From positions 1-61,111 of the forward strand of contig JAJDNL010000019.1 in NCBI GenBank assembly GCA_022340745.1: a DNA stretch of 61,111 nucleotides, written 5' to 3'. The stretch is from Deltaproteobacteria bacterium. Its GTDB lineage: Bacteria > Desulfobacterota > Syntrophobacteria > BM002. A program made the translations under genes and the position numbers. The notes under the pieces were generated by a model that made no database searches, was not told where the DNA came from, and worked only from the letters and a program-made list of their open reading frames with translations. This document shows positions 25,128 to 34,489 of this stretch, one piece after another (positions within the stretch are counted from its first letter, which is position 1; each line of letters begins with the position of its first letter).

Positions 25128-26333
25128 ATGTTGAAGGGGATGATGAAAGCTCTACTCTATAAGGTTTCTTGGGCCGTATTAGTCTTGTGGTTGTTCGTCT
25201 TCACCCTTTCTTCTTCTGCCCTAGCCCAGGACAGAGATCTGAGCAGACCGCTGGTGGCCTCTGGCACCAGGCCCATGCTGGAGCAGGACTCAGCAGACGC
25301 ACGAAAATTGGCCCTGGAGGAGGCTTTACGCGCTGCTGTGGAAGAGGCTCTCAATTGGCTCCTTCCCTCCGATCGCATTGTCCGTTATTATCCGCTGCTG
25401 TTGGATCATATCCTCAAGGAGCCCATGAGTTACATCCAGGACTATCAGATAGTCCATGAAGGTGTGACCTTTGGGCTCTATAGGGTGACCGTGCTAACAA
25501 CCCTGTACACCGAGGGGCTGACGCGTAAATTGCGCCGTCTTGGTCTATTTCTGGCTGCCAGCGAGCGTCCTCGGATTTTACTCCTGGTTGCTGAGCGCAC
25601 CAGCCCGGAGGACCCCTGGCATTGGTGGTGGCAGACTTCGCTGGTGGAACATCAACAGTTTATATTTTCTCGGGCTCTAGCAAAGCTTATGTCTGACCAA
25701 GGTTTGGTGCCACTTGATCCGAAGCTTTTTTTGGAAAGCTTACCTGAGGATCCGATCTACCAGGAACCTGTGTTGACTGATGAGCAGGGTGGCGCCTTGG
25801 CTAAGGCTCTGGGAGCGGATGTGGCCATACTGGGTCAGGTTACTCACCTACCCGGTAGCACGGATTCAACTGGAATGGCCAGCGGCTCTCTACGAGCAGT
25901 GAGAGTGGAAAGTGATAAGATTCTTGCCCGGGTCTCCGGCACTGTCCAGGTCCAACCTTCCAGCGAGCATGCAGCATTTGACTACGGTTTTACTGCCTTG
26001 GCAGAACGCCTGGCCCCACATCTGGTGAGTGGTGTACTGGCTCCCTTTGTCACCGTATCCCGTGCCCCAAAGGAGATTACCCTCCAGGTTGAAGGAGTGA
26101 GGTCCTATGGTGATCTCATCCTTATCAAGGAGCACCTCCAACGCGCTCCTGCGGTAAAAGAAATCAAACAGATTCAGCTGAAGGCAGACTTGGGATCTTT
26201 TACCCTCGTTTTGGCGGGAAATCTTGAAGATTTGGAGAGTGCACTTGAGGGTCATGACTTCGGCACTTTTGTTACCACCGCCGAAGTGACCGACGAAAAC
26301 ATCATGGCAGTGACTATCCTCAGCAAGAGGTAA
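25128..26333 (+). CDS. secreted protein of unknown function (FlgT/LPP20-like N-terminal pattern)
   Basis: A 401-residue protein with a signal peptide (hydrophobic core LVLWLFVFTLSSSALAQ, cleavage near residue 34). The segment DSADARKLALEEALRAAVEEAL followed by YIQDYQIVHEG and LYRVTVLTTLY has the helix-then-strand pattern of FlgT N-terminal and LPP20-type periplasmic domains. The middle (EQGGALAKALGADVAILGQV) resembles curli or FlgT-type domains that bind in outer-membrane assemblies. I cannot name the family. The start could be 25128, 25140 or 25143, because AAGGGG precedes the latter two closely. pgsA follows 12 bases later. Confidence 0.6.
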   Translation: MLKGMMKALLYKVSWAVLVLWLFVFTLSSSALAQDRDLSRPLVASGTRPMLEQDSADARKLALEEALRAAVEEALNWLLPSDRIVRYYPLLLDHILKEPMSYIQDYQIVHEGVTFGLYRVTVLTTLYTEGLTRKLRRLGLFLAASERPRILLLVAERTSPEDPWHWWWQTSLVEHQQFIFSRALAKLMSDQGLVPLDPKLFLESLPEDPIYQEPVLTDEQGGALAKALGADVAILGQVTHLPGSTDSTGMASGSLRAVRVESDKILARVSGTVQVQPSSEHAAFDYGFTALAERLAPHLVSGVLAPFVTVSRAPKEITLQVEGVRSYGDLILIKEHLQRAPAVKEIKQIQLKADLGSFTLVLAGNLEDLESALEGHDFGTFVTTAEVTDENIMAVTILSKR

Positions 26334-26345
26334 ACCTCTCCTCCC

Positions 26346-26903
26346 ATGACCATCCCGAATTTCCTCACAATCTTGCGCGTTTTGCTGACACCAGTGCTGG
26401 TTATTTTACTCCTCGAAGAACGCCTCAGTGAGGCTCTTCTCGTCTTTATAATAGCAGGAGTCACTGACGGACTCGACGGTCTGATAGCCCGACTGTATAA
26501 GCAGAAATCCAGGTTGGGCGCCTTCCTAGATCCTCTAGCAGACAAGTTGCTTCTGGCTACCACCTACGTAATTTTGGCCGTCCAGAGTCTGGTTCCACGG
26601 TGGCTCACCGTCATTGTTCTCAGCCGGGACGTGCTCATCGTTTTGGGGGTATTCGTTCTCTTCATGCAAGACCTACCTTTCGAAATCAAACCTACCCTTG
26701 CCAGCAAGCTGACCACCTGTGCCCAGATCATTACCGCAATTGTCACCATGGCAACAGCCTTGTGGACACCTCACCCGATTCTCAAACATACCCTTTTTTA
26801 CCTCACTGGCGCGGTTACGATTGTGTCCTGGGGTCAATATATGGTCCGGGGAGTTCGCATTATGCAGGAGGCAGGACATAGCCAGAAAGGCACGAAGCAC
26901 TAA
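26346..26903 (+). CDS. pgsA: CDP-diacylglycerol-glycerol-3-phosphate 3-phosphatidyltransferase
   Basis: A 185-residue CDP-alcohol phosphatidyltransferase with the motif DGLDGLIARLYKQK and GAFLDPLADK (about residues 41-67), which holds the metal-binding aspartates. It makes phosphatidylglycerol phosphate from CDP-diacylglycerol and glycerol-3-phosphate in the inner membrane. Four to five hydrophobic helices are seen and the length is typical. It shares a message with the secreted-protein gene before it. Confidence 0.92.
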   Translation: MTIPNFLTILRVLLTPVLVILLLEERLSEALLVFIIAGVTDGLDGLIARLYKQKSRLGAFLDPLADKLLLATTYVILAVQSLVPRWLTVIVLSRDVLIVLGVFVLFMQDLPFEIKPTLASKLTTCAQIITAIVTMATALWTPHPILKHTLFYLTGAVTIVSWGQYMVRGVRIMQEAGHSQKGTKH

Positions 26904-26993
26904 ACACATTTATCATTTCGCATTTCGCCTCTGGTCTCGCAAATAACACTACTGCCTGCTGCTTGCTGCCCGCTGGTGTAGGGGAAATTTCTC

Positions 26994-27020
26994 TTGACAG
27001 TGACCACCTGTCTTGATACT
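26994..27020 (+). promoter_or_regulatory. sigma70-type promoter for tRNA-Val
   Basis: TTGACA (26994-26999) is a perfect -35 box. GATACT at 27015-27020 is a fair -10 box at 15 bases; TACTTA two bases on gives 17. The tRNA begins 20 bases further. It may also serve the thrS operon by read-through past the hairpin at 27179. Confidence 0.55.
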
Positions 27021-27039
27021 TAGTAGATGCTTTAATCAT

Positions 27040-27114
27040 AGGCACGTAGCTCAGGGGGAGAGCACTACCTTGACGCGGTAGGGGTCTGGGGTTCAAATCC
27101 CCACGTGCCTACCA
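27040..27114 (+). tRNA. tRNA-Val (anticodon GAC)
   Basis: 75 bases including an encoded CCA. The acceptor stem AGGCACG pairs with CGTGCCT, and T8-A9 precede the D stem GCTC/GAGC. The anticodon stem is CTACC/GGTAG with loop TTGACGC, anticodon GAC, reading GUC and GUU. The T arm is TGGGG-TTCAAAT-CCCCA and the discriminator is A73. It is the only tRNA gene I find in the window; valS lies 30 kb away. Confidence 0.95.
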
Positions 27115-27178
27115 GATCTACTCTTCAAAGGTGTTGATAACGACCTTCATGCGAATTAACAAATAGTAGTCAGCTTGA

Positions 27179-27217
27179 GGCATCGGCGAGGTAGAACTCG
27201 GGTGCCTTTTCTTATTT
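27179..27217 (+). terminator. hairpin plus U-run before thrS (terminator or attenuator)
   Basis: GGCATC (27179-27184) pairs with GGTGCC (27201-27206) around an inner CGAG/CTCG stem, followed by TTTTCTTATTT. It ends about 20 bases before the thrS start. It can terminate the tRNA transcript or attenuate thrS. The inner GAGGTAGAACTCG loosely recalls a T-box core, but the leader is too short for one. Confidence 0.5.
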
Positions 27218-27234
27218 AGTGAGATGGAAAAGCA

Positions 27235-29163
27235 ATGGACGAAATAAATGTATCGATTGAGGGTGGTGAAAGCCAGCGCTTGCCAAAGGGTATAAGTGCA
27301 GGAGAAGCTCTGGAACGGTTGCGGAAGAAAAAGGGCATCCCCGCAGTTGCTGCTAAGATAAATGGCGAACTTTTTGATCTCAGCAAACCGCTGGAACAGG
27401 ATTGCACCATTGAGCCGCTGAACCAGAATAACGAAAAGGCCCTGGAGATTCTTCGCCACACTGCTTCGCACGTCATGGCCCAGGCGGTGCAAAGCCTGTA
27501 CCCGGAAGCTAAAATCACTATTGGCCCAGCCATCGAAAACGGCTTCTACTATGATTTTGATTACCCTGAAACCTTCAGTGTAGAGGATATTCCCAAAATC
27601 GAAGCTAAAATGCAGGAGATAATCCAGCAAGCTTCGCCTGTGTTGCGCAGGGAACTAGATCGGCAGGAAGCAATCCAAGTCTTCACTGAACGTGACGAGA
27701 CCTACAAGGTCGAAATGCTGGAGGAGATGGAGGAACCGGTGGTGTCGGTCTACGGACAGGATGATTGGCTTGACCTCTGCCGCGGCCCTCACTTGGTTAA
27801 TACCAGTGAGGTCAAAGCCTTCAAGCTCACCGGAGTCGCCGGAGCCTACTGGCGGGGTGACGAACGCAATCCAATGCTGCAGCGCATTTACGGCACAGCC
27901 TTTTTTTCAAAGAAGGATCTCAAGAGACATCTACAGCTTCTTGAGGAAGCAAAAAAACGAGATCACCGTAAGTTGGGGAAACAACTGGATCTCTTCCATG
28001 TAAGTGACGAGGCGGGACCAGGACTGGTCATCTATCATCCCAAAGGAGCTTTGCTCCGCCACATCATAGAGACCTTCGAAAAGGAAGCGCATCTCCGCCG
28101 CGGGTATCAAATGGTCAGCGGGCCGCAACTGCTCAAGACCGAAATGTGGAAACAGTCGGGGCATTTCGAAAATTACCGGGAAAACATGTACTTCACAGAG
28201 GTGGAAGGCCAGTCTTATGGTATCAAACCCATGAACTGTCTGGCCCATATGCTCATCTATAAATCCGCAATTCGTTCTTACCGGGATCTGCCCATACGAT
28301 ATTTTGAGATGGGTCTGGTGCATCGACACGAAAAGTCCGGGGTGCTTCATGGCCTGACCCGAGTGCGTCAATTCACTCAAGATGATGCTCATCTCATCTG
28401 TACTCCGGAACAACTGAACGACGAGATCAAAGGAGTTATTGATTTTGCCCTGGACATGCTGGAGTTATTTGGTTTCGAGTACGAGATTGAACTCAGCACC
28501 CAACCAGAGAAGCGTATCGGCACTGACGAAGATTGGGAAAGGGCCACCGTCGCTCTGGAAAAAGCACTTATTGACAAACAGATCCCGTATACAATTTGTG
28601 CCGGTGAAGGCGCATTTTATGGTCCCAAAATCGACATCCTTCTGAAGGATGCCTTAAATCGTCGCTGGCAGTGCTCCACCATTCAGTGCGACTTCACCCT
28701 GCCGGAGCGTTTTGATCTAACGTACATCGGGCCTGATGGTGGAAAGCACCGTCCGGTGATGCTCCATCGCACCCTTCTTGGCAGTATGGAACGCTTCCTA
28801 GGGGTTCTCATCGAACATTACGCCGGCGCCTTTCCCACCTGGCTGGCACCGGTACAGGCCATCATCCTCACAGTTACCGACCGGCACCAATCGTACGGCG
28901 AGGAACTCTACAAGAAGCTGTTGAATAATGGCATACGAGTGGAAAAGGACTTACGGAACGAAAAATTGGGCTACAAGATCAGAGAAGCACAGCTTCAGAA
29001 GATTCCTTACATGCTCGTAGTGGGAGACCGGGAGGTTGAAGCCGCTGGAGTCTCACCTCGCCGAAGAGACGGTAAGGATTTGAAGCTCATGGAGGTGGCG
29101 GATTTCGTTGAACTGGTTCGAGAAGAAAACGCGGTAGCTGATTCGATTTTTGCAATAGCATAG
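27235..29163 (+). CDS. thrS: threonine-tRNA ligase
   Basis: A 642-residue class II synthetase with the full domain order: TGS (1-62), the SAD editing domain with HTASHVMAQAV and later DLCRGPHL (about 62-225), the catalytic core with zinc-site Cys in MNCLAHMLIYK and motif 2 RYFEMGLVHRHEKSG, and the anticodon-binding domain from about 535. It joins threonine to tRNA-Thr and edits mischarged serine. First gene of the thrS-infC-rpmI-rplT-pheS-pheT-merR row, with the normal length. Confidence 0.97.
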   Translation: MDEINVSIEGGESQRLPKGISAGEALERLRKKKGIPAVAAKINGELFDLSKPLEQDCTIEPLNQNNEKALEILRHTASHVMAQAVQSLYPEAKITIGPAIENGFYYDFDYPETFSVEDIPKIEAKMQEIIQQASPVLRRELDRQEAIQVFTERDETYKVEMLEEMEEPVVSVYGQDDWLDLCRGPHLVNTSEVKAFKLTGVAGAYWRGDERNPMLQRIYGTAFFSKKDLKRHLQLLEEAKKRDHRKLGKQLDLFHVSDEAGPGLVIYHPKGALLRHIIETFEKEAHLRRGYQMVSGPQLLKTEMWKQSGHFENYRENMYFTEVEGQSYGIKPMNCLAHMLIYKSAIRSYRDLPIRYFEMGLVHRHEKSGVLHGLTRVRQFTQDDAHLICTPEQLNDEIKGVIDFALDMLELFGFEYEIELSTQPEKRIGTDEDWERATVALEKALIDKQIPYTICAGEGAFYGPKIDILLKDALNRRWQCSTIQCDFTLPERFDLTYIGPDGGKHRPVMLHRTLLGSMERFLGVLIEHYAGAFPTWLAPVQAIILTVTDRHQSYGEELYKKLLNNGIRVEKDLRNEKLGYKIREAQLQKIPYMLVVGDREVEAAGVSPRRRDGKDLKLMEVADFVELVREENAVADSIFAIA

Positions 29164-29359
29164 TGTTTTTCGGCATATAAAATGCTAGATATTTACTACC
29201 GAGCATTGGATAGAGCCCAGCAAAGAAATTTGACACAGGTAGCATGAAACAGAATTACCTTGTCGCTGTGGGATATGAGATCTGGGATGTGAGATTCTAA
29301 CGCGAAAGAGAACCGTCCACCCATCGCATAGCTGTTTTCCAAGAAAGGAGGGAAGTAAA

Positions 29360-29869
29360 ATAAACAAGCACGTTAACGTAAACCAAAGGATTAGAGCTCC
29401 CCAAGTCCGTCTTATAGGTGTAGACGGCACACAACTGGGGATAGTGCCGCTGGAAGAAGCACTGGAGCGTGCAATTGAAGAAAAATTGGACCTGGTGGAA
29501 GTGGCGCCCAAAGCAACGCCTCCGGTATGCAAGATAATGGATTATGGTAAGTACAAATACTTGCAGAGCAAGAAACTCCAGGAGGCGAAAAAGAAGCAGA
29601 CCATAATCCAGATAAAGGAAGTGAAAATCCGCCCGAAAACCGAAGATCATGATTATCAGTTTAAACTGCGGCACATCAAACGTTTCCTCGGGGAGAACAA
29701 TAAGGCCAAGATAACTATCATGTTCCGCGGGCGAGAAATAGCCCATTCTGAACTAGGATTGAAAGTCCTCGAGCGTATCATAGCTGACACTGAAGAAGAA
29801 GGCGTTGTGGAACAATCGCCCAAGCTCGAGGGAAGAAACATGACCATGATACTCGCTCCCCGATCGTAG
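29360..29869 (+). CDS. infC: translation initiation factor IF-3, AUA start
   Basis: A 169-residue IF-3. The N-domain begins VNVNQRIRAPQVRLIG and the C-domain has KEVKIRPKTEDHDY and the later EDNNKAKITIMFRGRE-like block (here LGENNKAKITIMFRGRE). The reading frame up to the first GTG (29444) has no ATG, GTG or TTG, yet the conserved N-domain lies upstream of it. The only sensible start is ATA at 29360, eight bases after AAAGGAGGG. infC starting with a rare codon (AUU in E. coli) is known and lets IF-3 repress its own translation by rejecting non-AUG starts. Confidence 0.93.
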   Translation: MNKHVNVNQRIRAPQVRLIGVDGTQLGIVPLEEALERAIEEKLDLVEVAPKATPPVCKIMDYGKYKYLQSKKLQEAKKKQTIIQIKEVKIRPKTEDHDYQFKLRHIKRFLGENNKAKITIMFRGREIAHSELGLKVLERIIADTEEEGVVEQSPKLEGRNMTMILAPRS

Positions 29870-30033
29870 CTTTTCTGGAGGAGCTTGAGACCTTCCCTTT
29901 GACAGGGAAAATTCCTTCCCGTATTGAGAGCTGCGGCGAGAGCCCGTAGTGAGCACCCACGCCGCTTTAGGTTTGCAAGCAGGAAGCCATGCTTGCGGGC
30001 TGCTGTTGCCGTATTCCTCTACCTAAAAATATC

Positions 30034-30062
30034 TTGACAATTTCTGAACTTAAAGATATGGT
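30034..30062 (+). promoter_or_regulatory. sigma70-type promoter upstream of rpmI
   Basis: TTGACA (30034-30039), a 17-base spacer, and TATGGT (30057-30062). The rpmI start is 42 bases downstream of the -10 box. It would express rpmI-rplT-pheST without thrS-infC. The 234-base gap before rpmI also has a hairpin GCAAGC/GCTTGC at about 29975-29996, a possible leader element. Confidence 0.6.
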
Positions 30063-30103
30063 TTTTGATTCCTTTTTGGTACTGAGACCACACGGGAGTT
30101 ACA

Positions 30104-30301
30104 ATGCCTAAGATGAAAAGCAATCGCGGCGCAGCCAAGCGTTTTAAAACCACTGGCAGCGGAAAGCTCCGCCGCGCTAAAGCGTTTAGAAGCCACATCT
30201 TGACGAAGAAATCAGCAAAGAGGAAGCGAAACCTGCGGAAGTCTGGTCTTGTTGACTCCACAAATGCCCGGGGAGTTCGGCGACTGCTGCCCTATGCTTA
30301 A
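30104..30301 (+). CDS. rpmI: large ribosomal subunit protein bL35
   Basis: A 65-residue basic protein: [20 protein letters not shown] at the N-terminus, then [20 protein letters not shown] and RKSG, the complete L35 pattern. It is a component of the 50S subunit. In other bacteria L20 represses rpmI-rplT through the rpmI leader; the gap of 104 bases before rplT here holds GGCGT/ACGCC and a run of Ts, but I cannot show an L20 site. Confidence 0.97.
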   Translation: MPKMKSNRGAAKRFKTTGSGKLRRAKAFRSHILTKKSAKRKRNLRKSGLVDSTNARGVRRLLPYA

Positions 30302-30405
30302 GCGCAGGGAAATGGCTGGCTGATGGGCGTAAAACCCCGGAAAGACGCCAGGACGGCTTCTCTTTTTTTGACAAAATTTTATTTTTATCCGAATAGGGGT
30401 GAATC

Positions 30406-30759
30406 ATGGCACGCGCCACCAACGCAGTTGCTTCCAGAAAACGACGCAAGAAAATACTGAAACAGGCGAAGGGATATCGCGGGGCTCGAAGCAAGTCGCT
30501 ACGCTCCGCCCGCTTGAATGTGGAAAGGGCGCTCCAGTACGCCTATCGTGATCGACGTGTTCGCAAACGTCAGTTTCGTTCACTTTGGATCACCCGGATA
30601 AACGCGGCCGCCCGTATGCATGGCCTCTCTTACAGCAGGTTTATGGATGGTCTCAAGAAGGCCGGAATAGGCCTGGATCGTAAGGTGCTGGCCGACCTCG
30701 CCGTCAACGATCCCCAAGGCTTTGCTCAGATCGCGGAACTAGCCCGCCGGGACGCCTAG
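30406..30759 (+). CDS. rplT: large ribosomal subunit protein bL20
   Basis: A 117-residue basic protein with [33 protein letters not shown] and [19 protein letters not shown], the full L20 sequence. It binds 23S rRNA early in 50S assembly and is the usual autoregulator of the infC-rpmI-rplT operon. pheS starts 19 bases after it. Confidence 0.97.
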   Translation: MARATNAVASRKRRKKILKQAKGYRGARSKSLRSARLNVERALQYAYRDRRVRKRQFRSLWITRINAAARMHGLSYSRFMDGLKKAGIGLDRKVLADLAVNDPQGFAQIAELARRDA

Positions 30760-30778
30760 ATCTACTCCTCCCAAAACA

Positions 30779-31783
30779 ATGAAACAAGAAATTGATACCC
30801 TCCTTCAGGAAACCATTGAGCGATTGGCAACCATCGATAAAGCGAAGGATGTGGAACGACTGCGCATCGCTGTGCTGGGGCGCAAGGGAACACTCTCCCA
30901 CCTGTTTAAAAAACTGGGGGAGAGCCCCGCAGAAGAGCGTCCTGTTCTTGGCAAGATACTGAATGAGACACGCGTACGGTTGGAAAGCGCTTTTGAAGAG
31001 GCTAAATCTCGCACCACCTCCGTCTCCGCTCACAGTACTGCTTTGGATATTTCCCTGCCGGGCAGGTTGCCGTACCTAGGTCACCTGCATCCCATCACCC
31101 AAGTTAGCATGGAGATCGCAGAAATCTTTCAGCGACTGGGATTCGAGGTGGTTGAGGGCCCAGATGTGGAGTTGGACTACTACAATTTTGAGGCCCTCAA
31201 TATCCCCAAAGACCATCCTGCCCGTGACATGCAAGATACTTTCTACGTCACGGACAATATCGTTCTGCGTACCCACACATCCCCCATTCAAGTGCGGGTT
31301 ATGGAAAAACAACCACCACCCGTGCGAATCATCGCACCTGGCAAGGCCTACCGGTGCGATTCAGACGTGACTCACACCCCCATGTTCCATCAGGTCGAGG
31401 GCCTCATGGTGGACAAGGACGTCTCCTTCGGTGATCTCAAAGGTGTGCTCACCGTTTTCGTGCACCAGATGTTTGGAGCGGATGTGGATCTGCGCTTCCG
31501 CCCCAGTTTTTTTCCTTTTACCGAGCCCAGCGCAGAGGTGGACATCCAGTGTGTCATGTGCCGGGGTGAGGGGTGCCGGGTTTGTTCGGAAACTGGTTGG
31601 CTGGAGATTCTGGGCTCCGGCATGGTCGATCCAGAAGTGTTTAAAATGGTTGGCTATGATCCAGAAGAGGTTACCGGCTATGCTTTTGGCATGGGCATCG
31701 AACGCATTGCCATGCTCAAGTACGGAATCAACGACCTCCGGTTGTTTTTTGATAACGACCTGAGGTTCTTGGAACAGTTCTAG
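30779..31783 (+). CDS. pheS: phenylalanine-tRNA ligase alpha subunit
   Basis: A 334-residue class II synthetase subunit. It has the N-terminal coiled coil, then [37 protein letters not shown], motif 2 [19 protein letters not shown], and the C-terminal [18 protein letters not shown] (motif 3). Together with PheT it forms an alpha2-beta2 enzyme. The length is typical. 145 bases with a folded TTTCAGG-type repeat separate it from pheT. Confidence 0.97.
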   Translation: MKQEIDTLLQETIERLATIDKAKDVERLRIAVLGRKGTLSHLFKKLGESPAEERPVLGKILNETRVRLESAFEEAKSRTTSVSAHSTALDISLPGRLPYLGHLHPITQVSMEIAEIFQRLGFEVVEGPDVELDYYNFEALNIPKDHPARDMQDTFYVTDNIVLRTHTSPIQVRVMEKQPPPVRIIAPGKAYRCDSDVTHTPMFHQVEGLMVDKDVSFGDLKGVLTVFVHQMFGADVDLRFRPSFFPFTEPSAEVDIQCVMCRGEGCRVCSETGWLEILGSGMVDPEVFKMVGYDPEEVTGYAFGMGIERIAMLKYGINDLRLFFDNDLRFLEQF

Positions 31784-31787
31784 CACT

Positions 31788-31853
31788 GAGGTTTCAGTGT
31801 TCAGGTTTCAGTTTTTTCCTGACACCTGAAACCCGACACCTGAAACCCCGAGA
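31788..31853. repeat. TTTCAGG-type inverted word repeat between pheS and pheT
   Basis: GGTTTCAGTGTTCAGGTTTC is followed by CTGACACCTGAAACCC and GACACCTGAAACCCC, so the two halves pair. It interrupts what is normally a tight pheS-pheT junction and could act as a processing or attenuation hairpin. Confidence 0.6.
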
Positions 31854-31928
31854 CTTGGTGCCTAGTCCATAGTGCTTAGTGCCTAGTTGGTGCAGCTGCT
31901 GGAACCTTAACGACCGCAGGAACAAATT

Positions 31929-34337
31929 ATGCTCATCAGCCTCAAATGGCTTCGCTCTTTAATCAGCTGTGATGCTTCACCTGATGAGATTGCCCACCGG
32001 CTTACCATGGCCGGCTTGGAAGTGGAAGCCATTGAGCCTTTCCACTTCGGCCTGGAGCGGGTTGTGGTGGGGAGCATCCAAAGCATACAGCAACATCCCG
32101 CTGCTGAGCATCTCCAAGTCTGCAAGGTGCAGGGCTCTGGAGGTATCCTGGATGTGGTCTGCGGCGCTCCCAATGTGGCGGCGGGACAGATGGTGCCTCT
32201 TGCCCTGGATGGCGCCCGTCTGGCTGACGGTGCTGAGATTGGCTCAGCTGAAATTCATGGCGTATTCTCCCAGGGCATGCTTTGTTCGGAAAAAGAACTC
32301 GGTCTGGGAGAAGACGCGAGCGGCATAATGGTCCTGGATTCCAACTTGTCCCCCGGAACCCCCCTGGCCGAAGCTCTCGAACTGGACGACTTAGTTCTGG
32401 ATATAGGCATTACACCAAACAGGGCCGATTGTCTGAGCCTCGTGGGCATCGCCAGGGAGGTGGCGGCCCTCTTTGACCTCCCGTGGTCTCTCCCTCCCAT
32501 TAGCCTCAAGGAGAGCGGCCCGCCAGTAGAAACTTTGACCTCGGTAACTATTGAGGATCCGGACCTCTGCCCTCGCTATGCCGCCCGGGTGGTTCAAAAT
32601 ATTACCATTAAACCTTCTCCTCTTTGGCTGCGACAGCGTTTGGAGGCGCAGGGTATCCGGGCCATCAATAACATTGTGGATGTTACCAACTATGTTATGC
32701 TGGAGTTGGGCCAACCCTTGCACGCCTTCGACTTCCACCGTCTGGACGGCAACCGTATTGTGGTGCGTCGGGCGCAAGCCAATGAAACGTTCGTAACCTT
32801 GGACGGCCAGAAGCATGAGTTGCAGCAAGATATGCTGCTTATCTGTGATGCCAGCCACGGCGTAGCCCTGGCCGGCATCATGGGCGGCCTTGACTCGGAG
32901 ATTGCTCCCGATACTAACACCGTTCTTATCGAAAGTGCCCATTTTCAACCAACTGGCACCAGGCGGACCGCCAAAGCCCTTGGAATGAGCACCGAATCAT
33001 CTTATCGCTTTGAGCGGAGGGTAGACCCTGAGGGTGTGCTTACCGCATTGGATCGGGCCGCCCAGCTTATGGTGGAACTGGGCGATGGTGAGTTGGCCGC
33101 CGGCTGCATTGATGTCTATCCAGTTCCAATTGGGCAGGAATCGATACAACTCAAGGTGTCTAAAACCAATCGCTTCCTGGGCACGGATCTCACCAGAGAA
33201 GAGATCTGTAAACATCTGGAGTCGATTCAGTTGAAGGTCAGCACTGCCGAAGAAGACCTCCTCGTGGTAGATCCACCATCTTTTCGCGCCGACCTCAGCC
33301 GCGAAGTGGATCTCATGGAGGAAGTGGCCCGGTTGGCAGGATACGATCGTATCCCCAGTGCTTCACCCATGGCTCGCCTGGCTTCAGCCAAGCCGGCTCA
33401 AGATCAGGTCATCAGACAGCAGAGCAAACAGCTCCTTGCAACCCACGGTTTTTGCGAAATTGTCTCCTACTCATTCATCAGCGCCCAATCTGTTGATCTG
33501 CTGAGACTTGAAGAGGACGACCCGCGGAGGCGGCTCCTTCCCCTTCGCAACCCCTTGAGCGAGGAGCAGGCAGTAATGCGCACTTCACTTGTTCCAGGTA
33601 TGCTAGAAACTGCCGCCCGCAACCAGCGCCAAAACAACTTCAATTTGAGACTCGTTGAAATCAGCAAGGTCTTTTTCTCCAGAGGAGCGGAGGAACTTCC
33701 TGAAGAGCGATTCAACCTTTGTGGCCTGCTCTCTGGTACGCGTCGGCCGCTAGGATGGAACGAGCCAGCTGAGAGCGTTGATTTCTTCGATATCAAAGGT
33801 GCGCTCGAGGCTCTCTTTCTGGGTCTCGGAGTCGCAGATATTCGTTGGGCCGATACGAATCCAGCTCCTTACTTAAAGCCAGATGCCGCTGCGTGCCTCT
33901 TCTTGGCCGACTCTTGTTTGGGGGATCTGGGGGAGGTCCATCCCAGGGTTCTAGAGGACTTCGACCTCAAAGGCCCCATATATATTTTTGACATCGACTT
34001 CGACCTCCTCATGGAAAACACGGTATCTCTGAAAAAGTTCAAGCCCTTGCCAAGATTCCCCGCGGTCAACCGTGACCTGGCCATTGTCGTTTCTGGTACT
34101 GTCGCCGCCCAAGATTTGCTCGATTATCTAGAAAAACATCGACCGCAGTACTCTGAATCCATCACCCTCTTCGATCAGTATCACGGCAAACAGCTAGAAG
34201 AAGGTAAAAAGAGTCTTGCCTTCCGCATCACCTACAGATCCGGAAAACGTAGTCTCACTGACCTGGAGGTCAATGAAATCCATACGGCATTTGGCCAAAA
34301 GGTCATCGCCGCATTCCAGGCTGAAATACGCTCTTGA
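31929..34337 (+). CDS. pheT: phenylalanine-tRNA ligase beta subunit
   Basis: An 802-residue PheT of the standard long bacterial type: N-terminal tRNA-binding domain (HPAAEHLQVCKV, about 55-66), B3/B4 editing domain (NNIVDVTNYVMLELGQPLHAFD), B5 (about 400-480), the catalytic-like core (LMEEVARLAGYDRIP), and the ferredoxin-fold anticodon-binding domain at the C-terminus (FPAVNRDLAIVV). It provides tRNA binding and editing of mischarged Tyr. Confidence 0.97.
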   Translation: MLISLKWLRSLISCDASPDEIAHRLTMAGLEVEAIEPFHFGLERVVVGSIQSIQQHPAAEHLQVCKVQGSGGILDVVCGAPNVAAGQMVPLALDGARLADGAEIGSAEIHGVFSQGMLCSEKELGLGEDASGIMVLDSNLSPGTPLAEALELDDLVLDIGITPNRADCLSLVGIAREVAALFDLPWSLPPISLKESGPPVETLTSVTIEDPDLCPRYAARVVQNITIKPSPLWLRQRLEAQGIRAINNIVDVTNYVMLELGQPLHAFDFHRLDGNRIVVRRAQANETFVTLDGQKHELQQDMLLICDASHGVALAGIMGGLDSEIAPDTNTVLIESAHFQPTGTRRTAKALGMSTESSYRFERRVDPEGVLTALDRAAQLMVELGDGELAAGCIDVYPVPIGQESIQLKVSKTNRFLGTDLTREEICKHLESIQLKVSTAEEDLLVVDPPSFRADLSREVDLMEEVARLAGYDRIPSASPMARLASAKPAQDQVIRQQSKQLLATHGFCEIVSYSFISAQSVDLLRLEEDDPRRRLLPLRNPLSEEQAVMRTSLVPGMLETAARNQRQNNFNLRLVEISKVFFSRGAEELPEERFNLCGLLSGTRRPLGWNEPAESVDFFDIKGALEALFLGLGVADIRWADTNPAPYLKPDAAACLFLADSCLGDLGEVHPRVLEDFDLKGPIYIFDIDFDLLMENTVSLKKFKPLPRFPAVNRDLAIVVSGTVAAQDLLDYLEKHRPQYSESITLFDQYHGKQLEEGKKSLAFRITYRSGKRSLTDLEVNEIHTAFGQKVIAAFQAEIRS

Positions 34338-34489
34338 AATTTAATCGATGGTGTTGCATATTACACAGCAGACAGTGCAAGCTTCTATACGAAGCAATCA
34401 GTGAACGGTATACAAGCAGTTGGGACGAAAACCTTAACCCTTTTCCTTTTCGCTGTTGACCGCTTTTTGAAACGGCATGTGCCTCGATT

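Noticed and set aside
27115-27234. T-box riboswitch before thrS
   Set aside because: Only about 120 bases are available after the tRNA; stem I, AG bump and a specifier loop are not found. The T-box-like core is a loose match, so only a terminator is called.
29221-29260. Promoter upstream of infC
   Set aside because: TTGACA at 29230 is perfect but no acceptable -10 box stands at 16-18 bases (AATTAC is weak), so it is not listed.
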